Assembly (NCBI GenBank): GCA_041396685.1
Contig: JAWKYD010000007.1
Span: forward strand, 287,663 to 351,662
Length of the DNA stretch: 64,000 nucleotides
Direction: 5' to 3'
From: JAUIAI01 sp041396685
GTDB lineage: Bacteria > Pseudomonadota > Gammaproteobacteria > Burkholderiales > Burkholderiaceae_E
Shown here: positions 49,421 through 58,365 of the stretch, piece by piece
Layout of the letters: every line of letters starts with the position of its first letter
Position numbering within the stretch: position 1 is the first letter of the stretch
The notes under the pieces: generated by a model
Told to the model about the DNA's origin: nothing
What the model saw: only the letters and a program-made list of their open reading frames with translations
Databases searched by the model: none
Position numbers and translations under genes: made by a program

Positions 49421-50131
49421 ATGAGAATCGGCAACACGCTTACCGCGCCGGTCGACAAGCCCGCCGCCCGCTGGCTGCCGGTCTACGAGAAGTTGCGCGA
49501 TGCGATCATCGATCACCGTCTGCTGCCGGGCCGCAAACTTCCCGAGGACGAGCTCGCCTCGATCTACGATGTCGGCCGATCCGTAGTCCGTGCGGCGCTG
49601 CAGGCGCTCGCGCACGATGGTCTGGCCAAGCTCGAGCCCAATCGTGGCGCCTTCGTGGCCCAGCCCTCGCCGCGCGAGGCGCGCGAGGTCTTCGAGGCGC
49701 GCGCCCTGATCGAACCGCGCGTGGCCTCGATGGCCGCGCAACGGGCGGATGCGCGCGCGATCTCGGCCCTACGCGCACATCTGGTGCGCGAGCACGAGGC
49801 CCTGGCCGGCGGCCATCAGCGCGATGCCATCTTGCTGTCGGCGCGGTTTCATGTCGGCATCGCCGAGATCGCCGATCATCGCGTGCTCACCGAGATCGTG
49901 ACCGATCTTGTCTCGCGTTCGTCGTTGATCGTGGCCTTGTACTGGCAACGGCGCGATGCCACCTGCGAGCGCCACGCACACTCCGCGCTCGTCGACGCCC
50001 TGGCCGCCGGCAAGGAGCGCGAGGCGGCCGAACTCATGACCAGCCATCTGATCGATCTGCTGTCCGGGCTGAATCTGTCCGGGCGCGAACCGGGCGCCGA
50101 AAAGCTGGACGATCTACTCGGCGGGCGCTGA
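49421..50131 (+). CDS. GntR family regulator, FCD type
   Basis: 236 residues. N-terminal winged helix (residues about 15-85) has L-R-D-A-I-I, G-R-K-L-P-E-D-E-L-A-S and G-R-S-V-V-R-A-A-L. The FCD ligand domain (about 95-220) has E-A-R-A-L-I-E and metal-binding residues in F-H-V-G-I-A-E and S-H-L-I-D. Last gene of the importer operon and probably its regulator, responding to a pathway acid. The candidate site is at 43888. Confidence 0.9.
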   Translation: MRIGNTLTAPVDKPAARWLPVYEKLRDAIIDHRLLPGRKLPEDELASIYDVGRSVVRAALQALAHDGLAKLEPNRGAFVAQPSPREAREVFEARALIEPRVASMAAQRADARAISALRAHLVREHEALAGGHQRDAILLSARFHVGIAEIADHRVLTEIVTDLVSRSSLIVALYWQRRDATCERHAHSALVDALAAGKEREAAELMTSHLIDLLSGLNLSGREPGAEKLDDLLGGR

Positions 50132-50136
50132 GGCCC

Positions 50137-50622
50137 TCAGCCCGACCTGCGTTTGCGGGTGCCGGTGCCAGTCGCTTTCGTGCGCCGGGCGCGCAGCGCC
50201 TCGCCGCTCAGGCGCTTGCGGTTGGCGAGCACGCGCTGGCGCACCGGCTTGACGCCGGCACGAAGCACCGCATCGATCGCCCGTCGGCCCGCGGCGGTGG
50301 TCGGGGAGAACGGCATCGGCGCCGGCATGCCGAGCGCGAGCGCCGGCCAGAACTGCATCGCCGCCTGCCATTGCAGGCGCAGGGTCTCGGCGAACATCGC
50401 CTGCGCGGCGGTCATCGCGGCGACCTGCTTCTCGACCACCATGCGATTGAATTCGAGCCAGTTCACGACGGTGAGCGGTTCTGCCATGCGCGCCAGCCGC
50501 AGGCCGACCACCGCGGGCACGGCGACACCGGTCTCGATCAGGTCGCGGGTCAGCTGCGCGCCCGGGCCGACACGGCGGGCGCGTCGCTTGCCGGACGCGG
50601 TCGGGGTGCGGCGCCGGCTCAT
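50137..50622 (-). CDS. Phasin-like basic protein of unknown function
   Basis: 161 residues. Centre (about 30-90) is an amphipathic Ala/Met-rich helix pair similar in character to phasins, flanked by Arg/Lys-rich tails ending R-K-R-R-S-G. Could coat polyester granules or bind DNA; no granule genes are nearby. Start overlaps the stop of the molybdopterin oxidoreductase (ATGA), so it is a coupled downstream gene. Family assignment is a guess based on pattern. Confidence 0.6.
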   Translation of the reverse strand: MSRRRTPTASGKRRARRVGPGAQLTRDLIETGVAVPAVVGLRLARMAEPLTVVNWLEFNRMVVEKQVAAMTAAQAMFAETLRLQWQAAMQFWPALALGMPAPMPFSPTTAAGRRAIDAVLRAGVKPVRQRVLANRKRLSGEALRARRTKATGTGTRKRRSG

Positions 50623-52697
50623 GGATTCACCTTGCGCAGCCAGACCGCGGTGTCGTGGAACACCGCGCCACCGTTCGGGTAGCCCGGTTCGGCCGAGGTC
50701 AGCCGGTTGATGCCCACGCCCTCGCGGAAACTCCGGTTCGGCCAGATGCCCTCGAGGACCACCACGCCCGGCTGCTGGCCATCGCGGATGGCGCAGAAGG
50801 CCGTGACCTGGCCGGCGTCGTTGCCGATCAGGACGGGTTCGCCGTCACCGACGCCGATCGTGCGGGCATCGTCGGCGTGCATCCGCAGCAGCGGTTGCTT
50901 CTCGCGCCTGAGCGAGCTGTCGGTCTCGGTGAAGGTGCTGTTCAGAAACGTGCGTGCCGGCGCGGTGACCAGCCGGTAGGGCTTGTCGGGGGTGGCTTCG
51001 TCGATGACCGGGAAGTGATCGGGCAGGGCGGGCATGGCCTCGTGACGACCGCCGAGCGCCGCCCAGTCGGGCTTGAAACGGAAGCGCTTGTCCGGCCAGG
51101 CGAAGCCGTCGAGATAGTGGGCGGTTTCGAACGGCAGCGCGAAATCCTGGCCGCCGCGCTCGACATTGGTCGCCGCATCCCACATGCCGCTGCCGCGCAA
51201 GGTTTCGTCGATGAGCTCCCAGGCGCTGAGATCGAAGCCACGGTGCCGGGCGCCCAGGCGGCGCGCCAACTCGCGGATCACGAAATGATTCTCACGGCAT
51301 TCGCCGGGCGGCTCGATCACCTTGCGCGCGACCTGGAACACCGTGTGGCCGCTGGCGGTGTAGCAGTCGTCGTGCTCGAGGAACATCGTCGCCGGCAGCA
51401 CCACGTCGGCCCAGGCCGCGGTCTCGGTCATGAACTGCTCGTGCACGCAGGTGAACAGGTCTTCACGCGCGAAGCCGGCCAGTACCTTGTCGAGTTCGGG
51501 GCATACCGACGCCGGATTGGTGTTCTGGATCAGCAGACCGGTCACCGGCGGCCCGCCGTTCAGGGCGTCGGCCTGGTTCACGAGGATCGGACCCAGCCGC
51601 GACTGGTCGAGCCAGCGCACCGAAGTGTCGACCGCGTCGAGACCCTCGATCAGCGAACGGTTCAACGGGTAGATCTGCGTCTGTCCGAACATGGCGCCGC
51701 CGCCGGGCACCTGCCAGGCGCCGGTGACCGCCGGCAGGCAGGACACCGCGTGCATGTTGACCGCGCCGTTGCGCGAGCGCGAGAAGCCGTGGTGGCAGCG
51801 GATGAAACTGTGCTGCGTCGAACCGTACAGACGCGCGAAGGCGACGATCGTCTCGACCGGCAGACCGGTGATCGCGCTGGCCCAGGCGGGCGTGCGCGTG
51901 GCGACATGGGCGGCGAGCTCGTCCGGAGCGTCGGTGTAGCGGCGCATGTAGTCCCAGTCGGCCATGCCCTCGGCGAACAGCACGTGCATGACCGCGCAGG
52001 CGAGCGCACCGTCGGTGCCCGGCCGCAGTGCGATGTGCAGGTCGGCGCGCTCGGCCGTGCCGGTGCGATAAGGGTCGACGACCACCAGCTTCGCGCCGCG
52101 TTTTTTGGCGCGCATGGCGTGCGTCATGACGTTGACCTGGGTATTGACCGGGTTGCCGCCCCAGATCACGATCAGTTCGCTGTGTTCGCCGATCTCGCGC
52201 ATGTCGGTGCCGCGCTTGGCGCCGGTGCCGACGATCCAGCCGTTGTCGGCCAGGGTCACGCAGATCGTGCTCCAGTAGCGCGAGTAGCGCATCGCGTGGC
52301 GCAGCCGGTTGATGCCGTCGCGCTGCACCAGGCCCATGGTGCCGGCGTAGTAGTAGGGCCAGATCGTCTCGCTGCCGTGCTGCTGGGCGCGCTGCACGAA
52401 TGCCTCGGCGACGGTATCGAGCGCCTCGTCCCAGCCGATGCGCGCGAACTGGCCACTGCCCTTGGGCCCCGTGCGCTTCATCGGGTGCAGCAGACGGCCC
52501 GGATGATGGATGCGTTCGGCGTAGCGGGCGACCTTCTCACAGATGACCCCCGCGGTGAAGTCGTTGCGCTCGCTGCCGCGCACCCGGCCGATGGTGTGGG
52601 CGTCGAGCCGTTCGACATCGAGCGCGCAGGTGCTCGTGCAGTCGTGCGGGCAGACCGACGGCACGACGTCGGGTTGGATCGGCAGGCGGGCGTTCAT
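50619..52697 (-). CDS. Molybdopterin oxidoreductase (DMSO reductase superfamily)
   Basis: 692 residues from the ATG at 52697; no strong ribosome site is visible. The N-terminal Fe4S4 ligands are C16, C20, C24 and C53 (C-P-H-D-C-T-S-T-C). Later blocks I-V-I-W-G-G-N-P-V-N and N-T-N-P-A-S bind the pterin. No twin-arginine signal, so it is a cytoplasmic oxidoreductase of formate-dehydrogenase or assimilatory type; electron partner not identified. Divergent from the TIGR03084 gene. Followed by the coupled phasin-like gene. Confidence 0.88.
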   Translation of the reverse strand: MNARLPIQPDVVPSVCPHDCTSTCALDVERLDAHTIGRVRGSERNDFTAGVICEKVARYAERIHHPGRLLHPMKRTGPKGSGQFARIGWDEALDTVAEAFVQRAQQHGSETIWPYYYAGTMGLVQRDGINRLRHAMRYSRYWSTICVTLADNGWIVGTGAKRGTDMREIGEHSELIVIWGGNPVNTQVNVMTHAMRAKKRGAKLVVVDPYRTGTAERADLHIALRPGTDGALACAVMHVLFAEGMADWDYMRRYTDAPDELAAHVATRTPAWASAITGLPVETIVAFARLYGSTQHSFIRCHHGFSRSRNGAVNMHAVSCLPAVTGAWQVPGGGAMFGQTQIYPLNRSLIEGLDAVDTSVRWLDQSRLGPILVNQADALNGGPPVTGLLIQNTNPASVCPELDKVLAGFAREDLFTCVHEQFMTETAAWADVVLPATMFLEHDDCYTASGHTVFQVARKVIEPPGECRENHFVIRELARRLGARHRGFDLSAWELIDETLRGSGMWDAATNVERGGQDFALPFETAHYLDGFAWPDKRFRFKPDWAALGGRHEAMPALPDHFPVIDEATPDKPYRLVTAPARTFLNSTFTETDSSLRREKQPLLRMHADDARTIGVGDGEPVLIGNDAGQVTAFCAIRDGQQPGVVVLEGIWPNRSFREGVGINRLTSAEPGYPNGGAVFHDTAVWLRKVNP

Positions 52698-52940
52698 GGG
52701 AGGGGGCTCGGCAAAGACGTGGCGACGGCGCGCCGGACACACGCCTATGCTACTCAATTGTGGGATCGTGCGTGACCGCGAGCCTGCCGCGCGAAGGTGC
52801 ATACAATCGTTGCGTGGCGCGGCCCGTATGGCGAGCCGCGTCCCCCGACGCCCGCGAGCGGGCGCGCTCCGGGTGCCTCTGGTCGGGTCTCGGATCCTGC
52901 GCCGCATCCGGGTCGGGCACCGTCAACGGAGACTCTGCAG

Positions 52941-53747
52941 ATGCTTTCCCAAGCCGTCGATTTTCGTGACGAGAGCCGCGCCCTGCATGCGCTGCTGTCG
53001 CCACTGTCGGATGCCGAGCTGGCCGAGGCCAGCCTGTTCAAGGGCTGGACGCCCGACGACATCGTCGCCCACCTCGATCAGTTCAACCGTCTGGCCGACG
53101 AATCGCTGGTCGACCCCGATCGCTTCGAAGCGGGCATGAAGGAGATCATGGCGCGCATGGCCGACGGCACCGACATGCGCACGACCACCGAGCGCATGTA
53201 CGCGGGTCTGCGCGGGCAGCCGCTTCTCGAGCGCTGGCGTGAGGGTTTCGAGGGCATGGCCGAACGCTGGGTGAACGCCGATCCGAAACAGCGCCTGCCC
53301 TGGTTCGGGCCGTCGATGAGCGTGCGCTCGAGTATCACCGCACGGCTGATGGAGACCTGGGCACACGGACAGGCCGCCTACGATCTGCGCGGCATGGAGC
53401 GAGTCGACGGCGACCGGATCCGCAATATCGTCGTGCTCGGCGTGAACACCTTTGGCTGGACCTTCGCCAACCGGGGCCTGCCGGTGCCGGCGCCCGCGCC
53501 GCATCTGGTGCTCACCGCGCCCTCCGGCGAGATCTGGCGCTATAACGACCCTCGCGACGACGAACGGATCGAAGGCCTGGCGCGAGATTTCTGCCAGGTG
53601 GTCACGCAGGTGCGCAATGTCGCCGATACCGGGCTGCATGTCACCGGCGCGGTCGCCAACCGGTGGATGTCCATCGCCCAGTGCTTTGCCGGTCAGCCGG
53701 AGAATCCGCCGGCACCCGGCGCTCGTCACAGGAGGGTTCGCGCATGA
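52941..53747 (+). CDS. TIGR03084 family, DinB/maleylpyruvate isomerase-like protein
   Basis: 268 residues from the ATG at 52941 (GGAG upstream). The N-terminal four-helix bundle has D-I-V-A-H-L-D-Q-F and M-E-T-W-A-H-G-Q-A, with His and Glu expected to bind a metal; a C-terminal domain follows. The family often sits next to AtuA-like genes. Its stop overlaps the start of such a gene here, so they are coupled. Reaction unknown. Confidence 0.85.
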   Translation: MLSQAVDFRDESRALHALLSPLSDAELAEASLFKGWTPDDIVAHLDQFNRLADESLVDPDRFEAGMKEIMARMADGTDMRTTTERMYAGLRGQPLLERWREGFEGMAERWVNADPKQRLPWFGPSMSVRSSITARLMETWAHGQAAYDLRGMERVDGDRIRNIVVLGVNTFGWTFANRGLPVPAPAPHLVLTAPSGEIWRYNDPRDDERIEGLARDFCQVVTQVRNVADTGLHVTGAVANRWMSIAQCFAGQPENPPAPGARHRRVRA

Positions 53748-55732
53748 GCGATTCATCAACGACGGCGGTCGGTGGCCCGGATGTCGTCGGTCGACGCATC
53801 CGCATCGGTGGCGCGGCCGGCTACTGGGGCGACTCCAACGACGCCCCCCGCCAGCTCGTGCAAAGCGGCGAGATCGACTACCTGGTGTTCGACTACCTGG
53901 CCGAGGTAACGATGTCCGTTCTGGTGCGCGCGCGCCAGAAAGATCCCGAGCAGGGCTATGCGCGCGATTTCGTCGACGCGGTGATGGCACCGCTGCTGCC
54001 CGAGATCAAGCAGCGCGGCATCCGCGTGATCGCCAACGCCGGCGGCGTCAATCCTGCGGCCTGCGCAGCCGCCCTGAAGGCGGTCGCCGAGCGTGCCGGA
54101 CTGCAACTACGCATCGGTGTGGTCGAGGGCGACGACGTCCTGCCGATGATCGATGATCTGCGCGCCGTCGACACCCGCGAGATGTTCACCGGCAAGCCCT
54201 TGCCCGCGCGCCTGATCAGCGCCAATGCCTATCTGGGCGCCTTTCCGATCGCGGCTGCGCTCGATGCCGGCGCCGAGGTGGTGATCACCGGTCGCTGCGT
54301 TGACAGCGCGGTCACCTTGGGCCCGCTGATCCACGAGTTCGGCTGGAACCGCGACGATTACGACAAGCTCGCCGCCGGCACGCTGGCCGGCCACCTGATC
54401 GAATGCGGTGCGCAGGCCACCGGTGGCAACTTCACCGACTGGCACGACACCGTCGAGGGCTGGCACGACATGGGTTACCCCATTGCCGAGTGCGCTGCCG
54501 ATGGCTCGTTCGTGATCACCAAGCCGGCCGGCACCGGCGGGCAGGTGTCTCGCCTGACCGTGGGCGAACAGATGCTCTACGAGATCGGCGATCCGGCCGC
54601 CTACATCGTGCCCGACGTGATCTGCGATTTCACCCAGGCCACCCTCGAACCCGACGGCGCCGATCGTGTGCTCGTCACCGGTGTGCGCGGCCGGCCAGCC
54701 ACTGACACCTACAAGGTGTCTTCGACCTACGCCGATGGCTTTCGCGCTACCAGTGCCGCCGTCATCACCGGCTTCCAGGCGGCCGACAAGGCGCGTGCGT
54801 TCACCGACGCGCTGCTGCGCCGCACCCGGCAGATGTTCGAGGCGCAGCAACTGGGTGATTACCGCGCACACGCGATGCACCTGATCGGCGCCGAGACGCT
54901 GTGGGGTGCCAATGCGTCACCGCATGCCCATGCCACACGCGAGTTGGTCATGCGCATCGATGTGCGCCACGACCGTCGCGAGGCGATCGGCATCTTTGCG
55001 CGCGAGGTCATCGGCACGGCCCTGGCCACCGCCACCGGCCGCTGTGCGGCCTCCGAGACCGGCCGACCCAAGGTCACGCCGGTGGTGGCGCAGTTCGCAT
55101 TCCTGATCGACAAGACGCGTGTGCCGGTGCGGGTCCGGGTCGAGGACGAGCCGGTCGCGATCCCCGGCCCACGTGCGCACGACGGCCGTGCGTCGGGCGC
55201 GAGCCCGTCGTCGATGGCGAGCGCGATCGACAACGCGATGCGCGAACTCGAGGCTCCGTCCGTCGGCGACGAAAGCCTGCGCGAAATGGCGGCGGCGGCC
55301 GGCGGCGAAGACGCGATGCGCGAGATGGCGACATCGGCCGTTGATGCCGGCCGCGATGCGGGTCAGGCCGGCTTGGTCGAGGTGCCGCTGATCGCGCTCG
55401 CCGTGGCGCGCAGTGGCGACAAGGGTGATTCGGCGAACATCGGCGTCATCGCGCGCGATCCCGCCGACCTCGCCTTGCTGCGGCGAGAGCTCACGCCCGG
55501 GCGCGTGCGTCAGTGGTTCGCGCACACCTGTCGCGGCACGGCGTTGCGCTATGAACTGCCGGGGCTGGCCGCGCTCAACTTCGTCCTGACCGAGTCGCTC
55601 GGTGGTGGCGGCACCTCGTCGTTGCATCTGGACACGCAGGCCAAAACATATGCGCAACAGTTGTTGGCGATGCCCATTCGCGTGACCGAAGCACAGGCGA
55701 CGCGATTGCGCTGGCCCGGTCAGAATCGCTGA
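53744..55732 (+). CDS. AtuA-like protein (DUF1446) with fused C-terminal domain
   Basis: 662 residues. The N-terminal about 450 residues are the AtuA/DUF1446 domain: G-A-A-G-Y-W-G-D-S near the start, N-A-G-G-V-N-P and T-G-R-C-V-D-S-A. From about residue 545 a small domain begins V-A-R-S-G-D-K-G-D-S-A-N, often a separate protein (AtuA-like ferredoxin fold). AtuA is needed for growth on acyclic terpenes in Pseudomonas, mechanism unclear. Within the upstream gene a GGAGG ribosome site serves the overlapping ATG at 53744. Confidence 0.87.
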   Translation: MSDSSTTAVGGPDVVGRRIRIGGAAGYWGDSNDAPRQLVQSGEIDYLVFDYLAEVTMSVLVRARQKDPEQGYARDFVDAVMAPLLPEIKQRGIRVIANAGGVNPAACAAALKAVAERAGLQLRIGVVEGDDVLPMIDDLRAVDTREMFTGKPLPARLISANAYLGAFPIAAALDAGAEVVITGRCVDSAVTLGPLIHEFGWNRDDYDKLAAGTLAGHLIECGAQATGGNFTDWHDTVEGWHDMGYPIAECAADGSFVITKPAGTGGQVSRLTVGEQMLYEIGDPAAYIVPDVICDFTQATLEPDGADRVLVTGVRGRPATDTYKVSSTYADGFRATSAAVITGFQAADKARAFTDALLRRTRQMFEAQQLGDYRAHAMHLIGAETLWGANASPHAHATRELVMRIDVRHDRREAIGIFAREVIGTALATATGRCAASETGRPKVTPVVAQFAFLIDKTRVPVRVRVEDEPVAIPGPRAHDGRASGASPSSMASAIDNAMRELEAPSVGDESLREMAAAAGGEDAMREMATSAVDAGRDAGQAGLVEVPLIALAVARSGDKGDSANIGVIARDPADLALLRRELTPGRVRQWFAHTCRGTALRYELPGLAALNFVLTESLGGGGTSSLHLDTQAKTYAQQLLAMPIRVTEAQATRLRWPGQNR

Positions 55733-55838
55733 GGCATACCGGTCGACCGTGGGCCGGCCCCCACACCTTCCCGATCGGGAGATGGCGGGCGGGGCGGCCC
55801 ACGGCTAGCATGACCGCAGTAGCCAAGGCTCGAGTCAC

Positions 55839-58313
55839 ATGGGGACCACCGCGCAAGACGCTCCAGCAGAGAGACCTTTCAGCACGGCTGACGGCTCGCC
55901 CGCGGGCGACGGACCCGATTGGCACGTCCCGATCATGGTGCACTCGACCGATTCGGCGGGGCGTATCACCTCGGTGAACGATCATTGGCTGGCCACGCTC
56001 GGCTACGCGCGGCGCGACGTCATCGGACGGCCCGTCAGCGAATTCATGGCCCCCAAGCGCATGGCAGCGGCCTGGGGCCGGCTCGGCCCGGCGATGGGCC
56101 AACCCGGACGGGCCAGCAACACCGAGTACCGGATGTTCTGCCGCGCGGGCGACACGATCGACGTTCTGGTCTCCATGCTCGATCGCAGCGACGTCGGCGG
56201 TCAGGTCGTGCGTTCGGTGGCGGTGGTGGTCAATCTCAGCCGCTGGCGGCATGTCGAGCGCCAGGCGCACAGGCGCGGTTTGCGCAATCGTGCATTGTCC
56301 GACGTCCAGGGTGCGATGGTGTGCCGCTTCAATCGCGACCTGATCATGACTTTCGCCAACGAAGCATGTGCCCGTTATTTCGGCCGCGCCGATCTCGTCG
56401 GCCAGTCGTTCCTCGCCCTGTTTCCCCGTCACGTCCACAACCGGGTGCGGCACAACATCGGTGCGTTGGCGCCGTTCCGGGCGCGGTCGCAGGTGCACGA
56501 GGTGCTACGTCCCGACGGCATGCTGGCCTGGATGCAGTGGCACGACATCGCGGTCGCCGATGGCGACCGGATCGTCGAATACATCTCGGTGGGTCGAGAC
56601 ATCACGGAGATCAAGCGCCTCGAGGGTGCGGCGCGTATCCGCCAGGCATTCCTGAGCCAGGTGCTCGAGGGCATGCCGGATGCGCTCGCGGTGTTCGGAC
56701 GCGACGGCCGGCTGTTGGTGTCGAACCGACACTATCGCGAGTTTCATGCACCGCTGAGAGACCTGATCGACGACGGCGCCGGTTTTGAGGAGCTACTCCG
56801 CCGCGGGCTCGCCTGCCACCACTTCATGCCCGACGATCGGCCCGTGCATCGCTGGCTGGACGAGCGTCTGGCCAGCTACGGTGGCGACGGCGGCAGCCAC
56901 GAGCTGCAGCTGGCTGGCGGCCGCTATCTGCACGAACGCGTCAGCCACACGGCCGACGGCTATGTGGTGTGCTCGAGTCGCGACATCAGCGATACCAAGC
57001 GCATGCAGGCCCGCGTGCGCGAGATGGCTTTGCTCGACGACCTGACCGGACTGCCGAACCGCAAGGCGTTTCGCATCGAACTGCGTCGCGCGATCGGCAG
57101 GGCGGATCGCGGCGGCGGGGGTTTTGCGCTGCTGTTGGCCGATCTCGATGAATTCAAGCGGATCAATGACACCTACGGCCACCCGGTTGGCGACGCCCTG
57201 CTCGCCGAGCTGGGGCGTCGCATGCGCGCCGCCGCGCGCCAGGCCGATGTCGTGTCGCGTCTGAGTGGGGACGAGTTTGCTCTCATCGTCGAGAGCGAAG
57301 CGCCGGACGGCCGGTTCGAAGGCTTCATCGAACGACTGATCGAGTACGTGCGCCAGCCGATCGATGACCTCGCAGGCGAAGTGATCATGCCCGCCGTGAG
57401 CATCGGCTACACCGTCTACCCGGGCGATCATCACGGCGCCGAGGATCTGATCGTGCATGCCGACAGCGCGCTATATGCAGCCAAGCGGGCTGGGCGCGAT
57501 CGCGCCGTGCGCTATGCCGGCGGCATGGACAACGGCCGCATCGACAGCGAAGGCTTCGAGTCCGAGCTGGACGCTGCCATGCGTCGCGGTGAGTTCGACC
57601 TCGACTACCAACCGATCTTCGGACTCGGTACCGGACGTGTCATCGGCGTCGAGGCCTTGCTGCGCTGGAACCATCCCGACCGTGGCCGCCTGACGGCGTC
57701 GGAGTTCATGCCCCGCCTCGAACACGATCCGATCATCGTCGACGTCACTGCCTGGGTGTTCGCGCGTGCGAGTATCGATCTACGACGTTGGCGCCAATTG
57801 CACGGTTTCGACGGCAGTCTCTGGATCAATCTGTCGGCGCGTTGCCTGCGTTGGTCAGGCCTGATCGACTGCGTTCGGCAGGCGATCGCGGTGCCGGCGG
57901 CGCGCCCGGCGGCACTGGTGCTGGAACTGACCGAGACCGCGGCGCAGGAGCCCGCCGATGCCGAACGCACGCTCGGCCAACTGTCGGCGCTGGGCGTCGG
58001 CCTGGCCCTGGACGATTTCGGCACCGGCTTCTCGTCGTTGTCACGCCTTGGCCGCCTGCCGCTCGATGTGGTCAAGATCGACAAGAGTTTCCTGCTCGAT
58101 GACGACGGCGGCGGCCGGTCCGAGGCGATCGTCCAGAGCATCGTCGATCTGTGCGACCGCTTGTCGATCAAGGCGATGATCGAAGGCATCGAGACGGATG
58201 CACATCTGCGCAAAGCGCGCGATCTCGGCTGCGGCTTCGGCCAGGGGTATCACCTGGCAAGGCCGCTCGCGCGGCCCGAACTCACGAACTGGCTGGCAGC
58301 ACGGGCGGCTTGA
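55839..58313 (+). CDS. PAS-PAS-PAS-GGDEF-EAL cyclic-di-GMP protein
   Basis: 824 residues, no membrane segment. Three PAS-like regions (about 28-140, 155-265, 275-395), then GGDEF (about 400-570) and EAL (about 575-820). The cyclase motif is S-G-D-E-F at 476-480, an active-type variant of GGDEF. EAL motif at 605-607, with D-D-F-G-T-G, K-I-D and E-G-I-E also present, so both making and breaking of cyclic-di-GMP are possible. Cytoplasmic, possibly sensing a ligand or redox through PAS. It interrupts an acyl-CoA catabolic cluster. Confidence 0.92.
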   Translation: MGTTAQDAPAERPFSTADGSPAGDGPDWHVPIMVHSTDSAGRITSVNDHWLATLGYARRDVIGRPVSEFMAPKRMAAAWGRLGPAMGQPGRASNTEYRMFCRAGDTIDVLVSMLDRSDVGGQVVRSVAVVVNLSRWRHVERQAHRRGLRNRALSDVQGAMVCRFNRDLIMTFANEACARYFGRADLVGQSFLALFPRHVHNRVRHNIGALAPFRARSQVHEVLRPDGMLAWMQWHDIAVADGDRIVEYISVGRDITEIKRLEGAARIRQAFLSQVLEGMPDALAVFGRDGRLLVSNRHYREFHAPLRDLIDDGAGFEELLRRGLACHHFMPDDRPVHRWLDERLASYGGDGGSHELQLAGGRYLHERVSHTADGYVVCSSRDISDTKRMQARVREMALLDDLTGLPNRKAFRIELRRAIGRADRGGGGFALLLADLDEFKRINDTYGHPVGDALLAELGRRMRAAARQADVVSRLSGDEFALIVESEAPDGRFEGFIERLIEYVRQPIDDLAGEVIMPAVSIGYTVYPGDHHGAEDLIVHADSALYAAKRAGRDRAVRYAGGMDNGRIDSEGFESELDAAMRRGEFDLDYQPIFGLGTGRVIGVEALLRWNHPDRGRLTASEFMPRLEHDPIIVDVTAWVFARASIDLRRWRQLHGFDGSLWINLSARCLRWSGLIDCVRQAIAVPAARPAALVLELTETAAQEPADAERTLGQLSALGVGLALDDFGTGFSSLSRLGRLPLDVVKIDKSFLLDDDGGGRSEAIVQSIVDLCDRLSIKAMIEGIETDAHLRKARDLGCGFGQGYHLARPLARPELTNWLAARAA

Positions 58314-58365
58314 ACGCGAGCATGTCAGCGTGGCGCGCGCGCCGATACGAGGGCCGGGCACTGCC

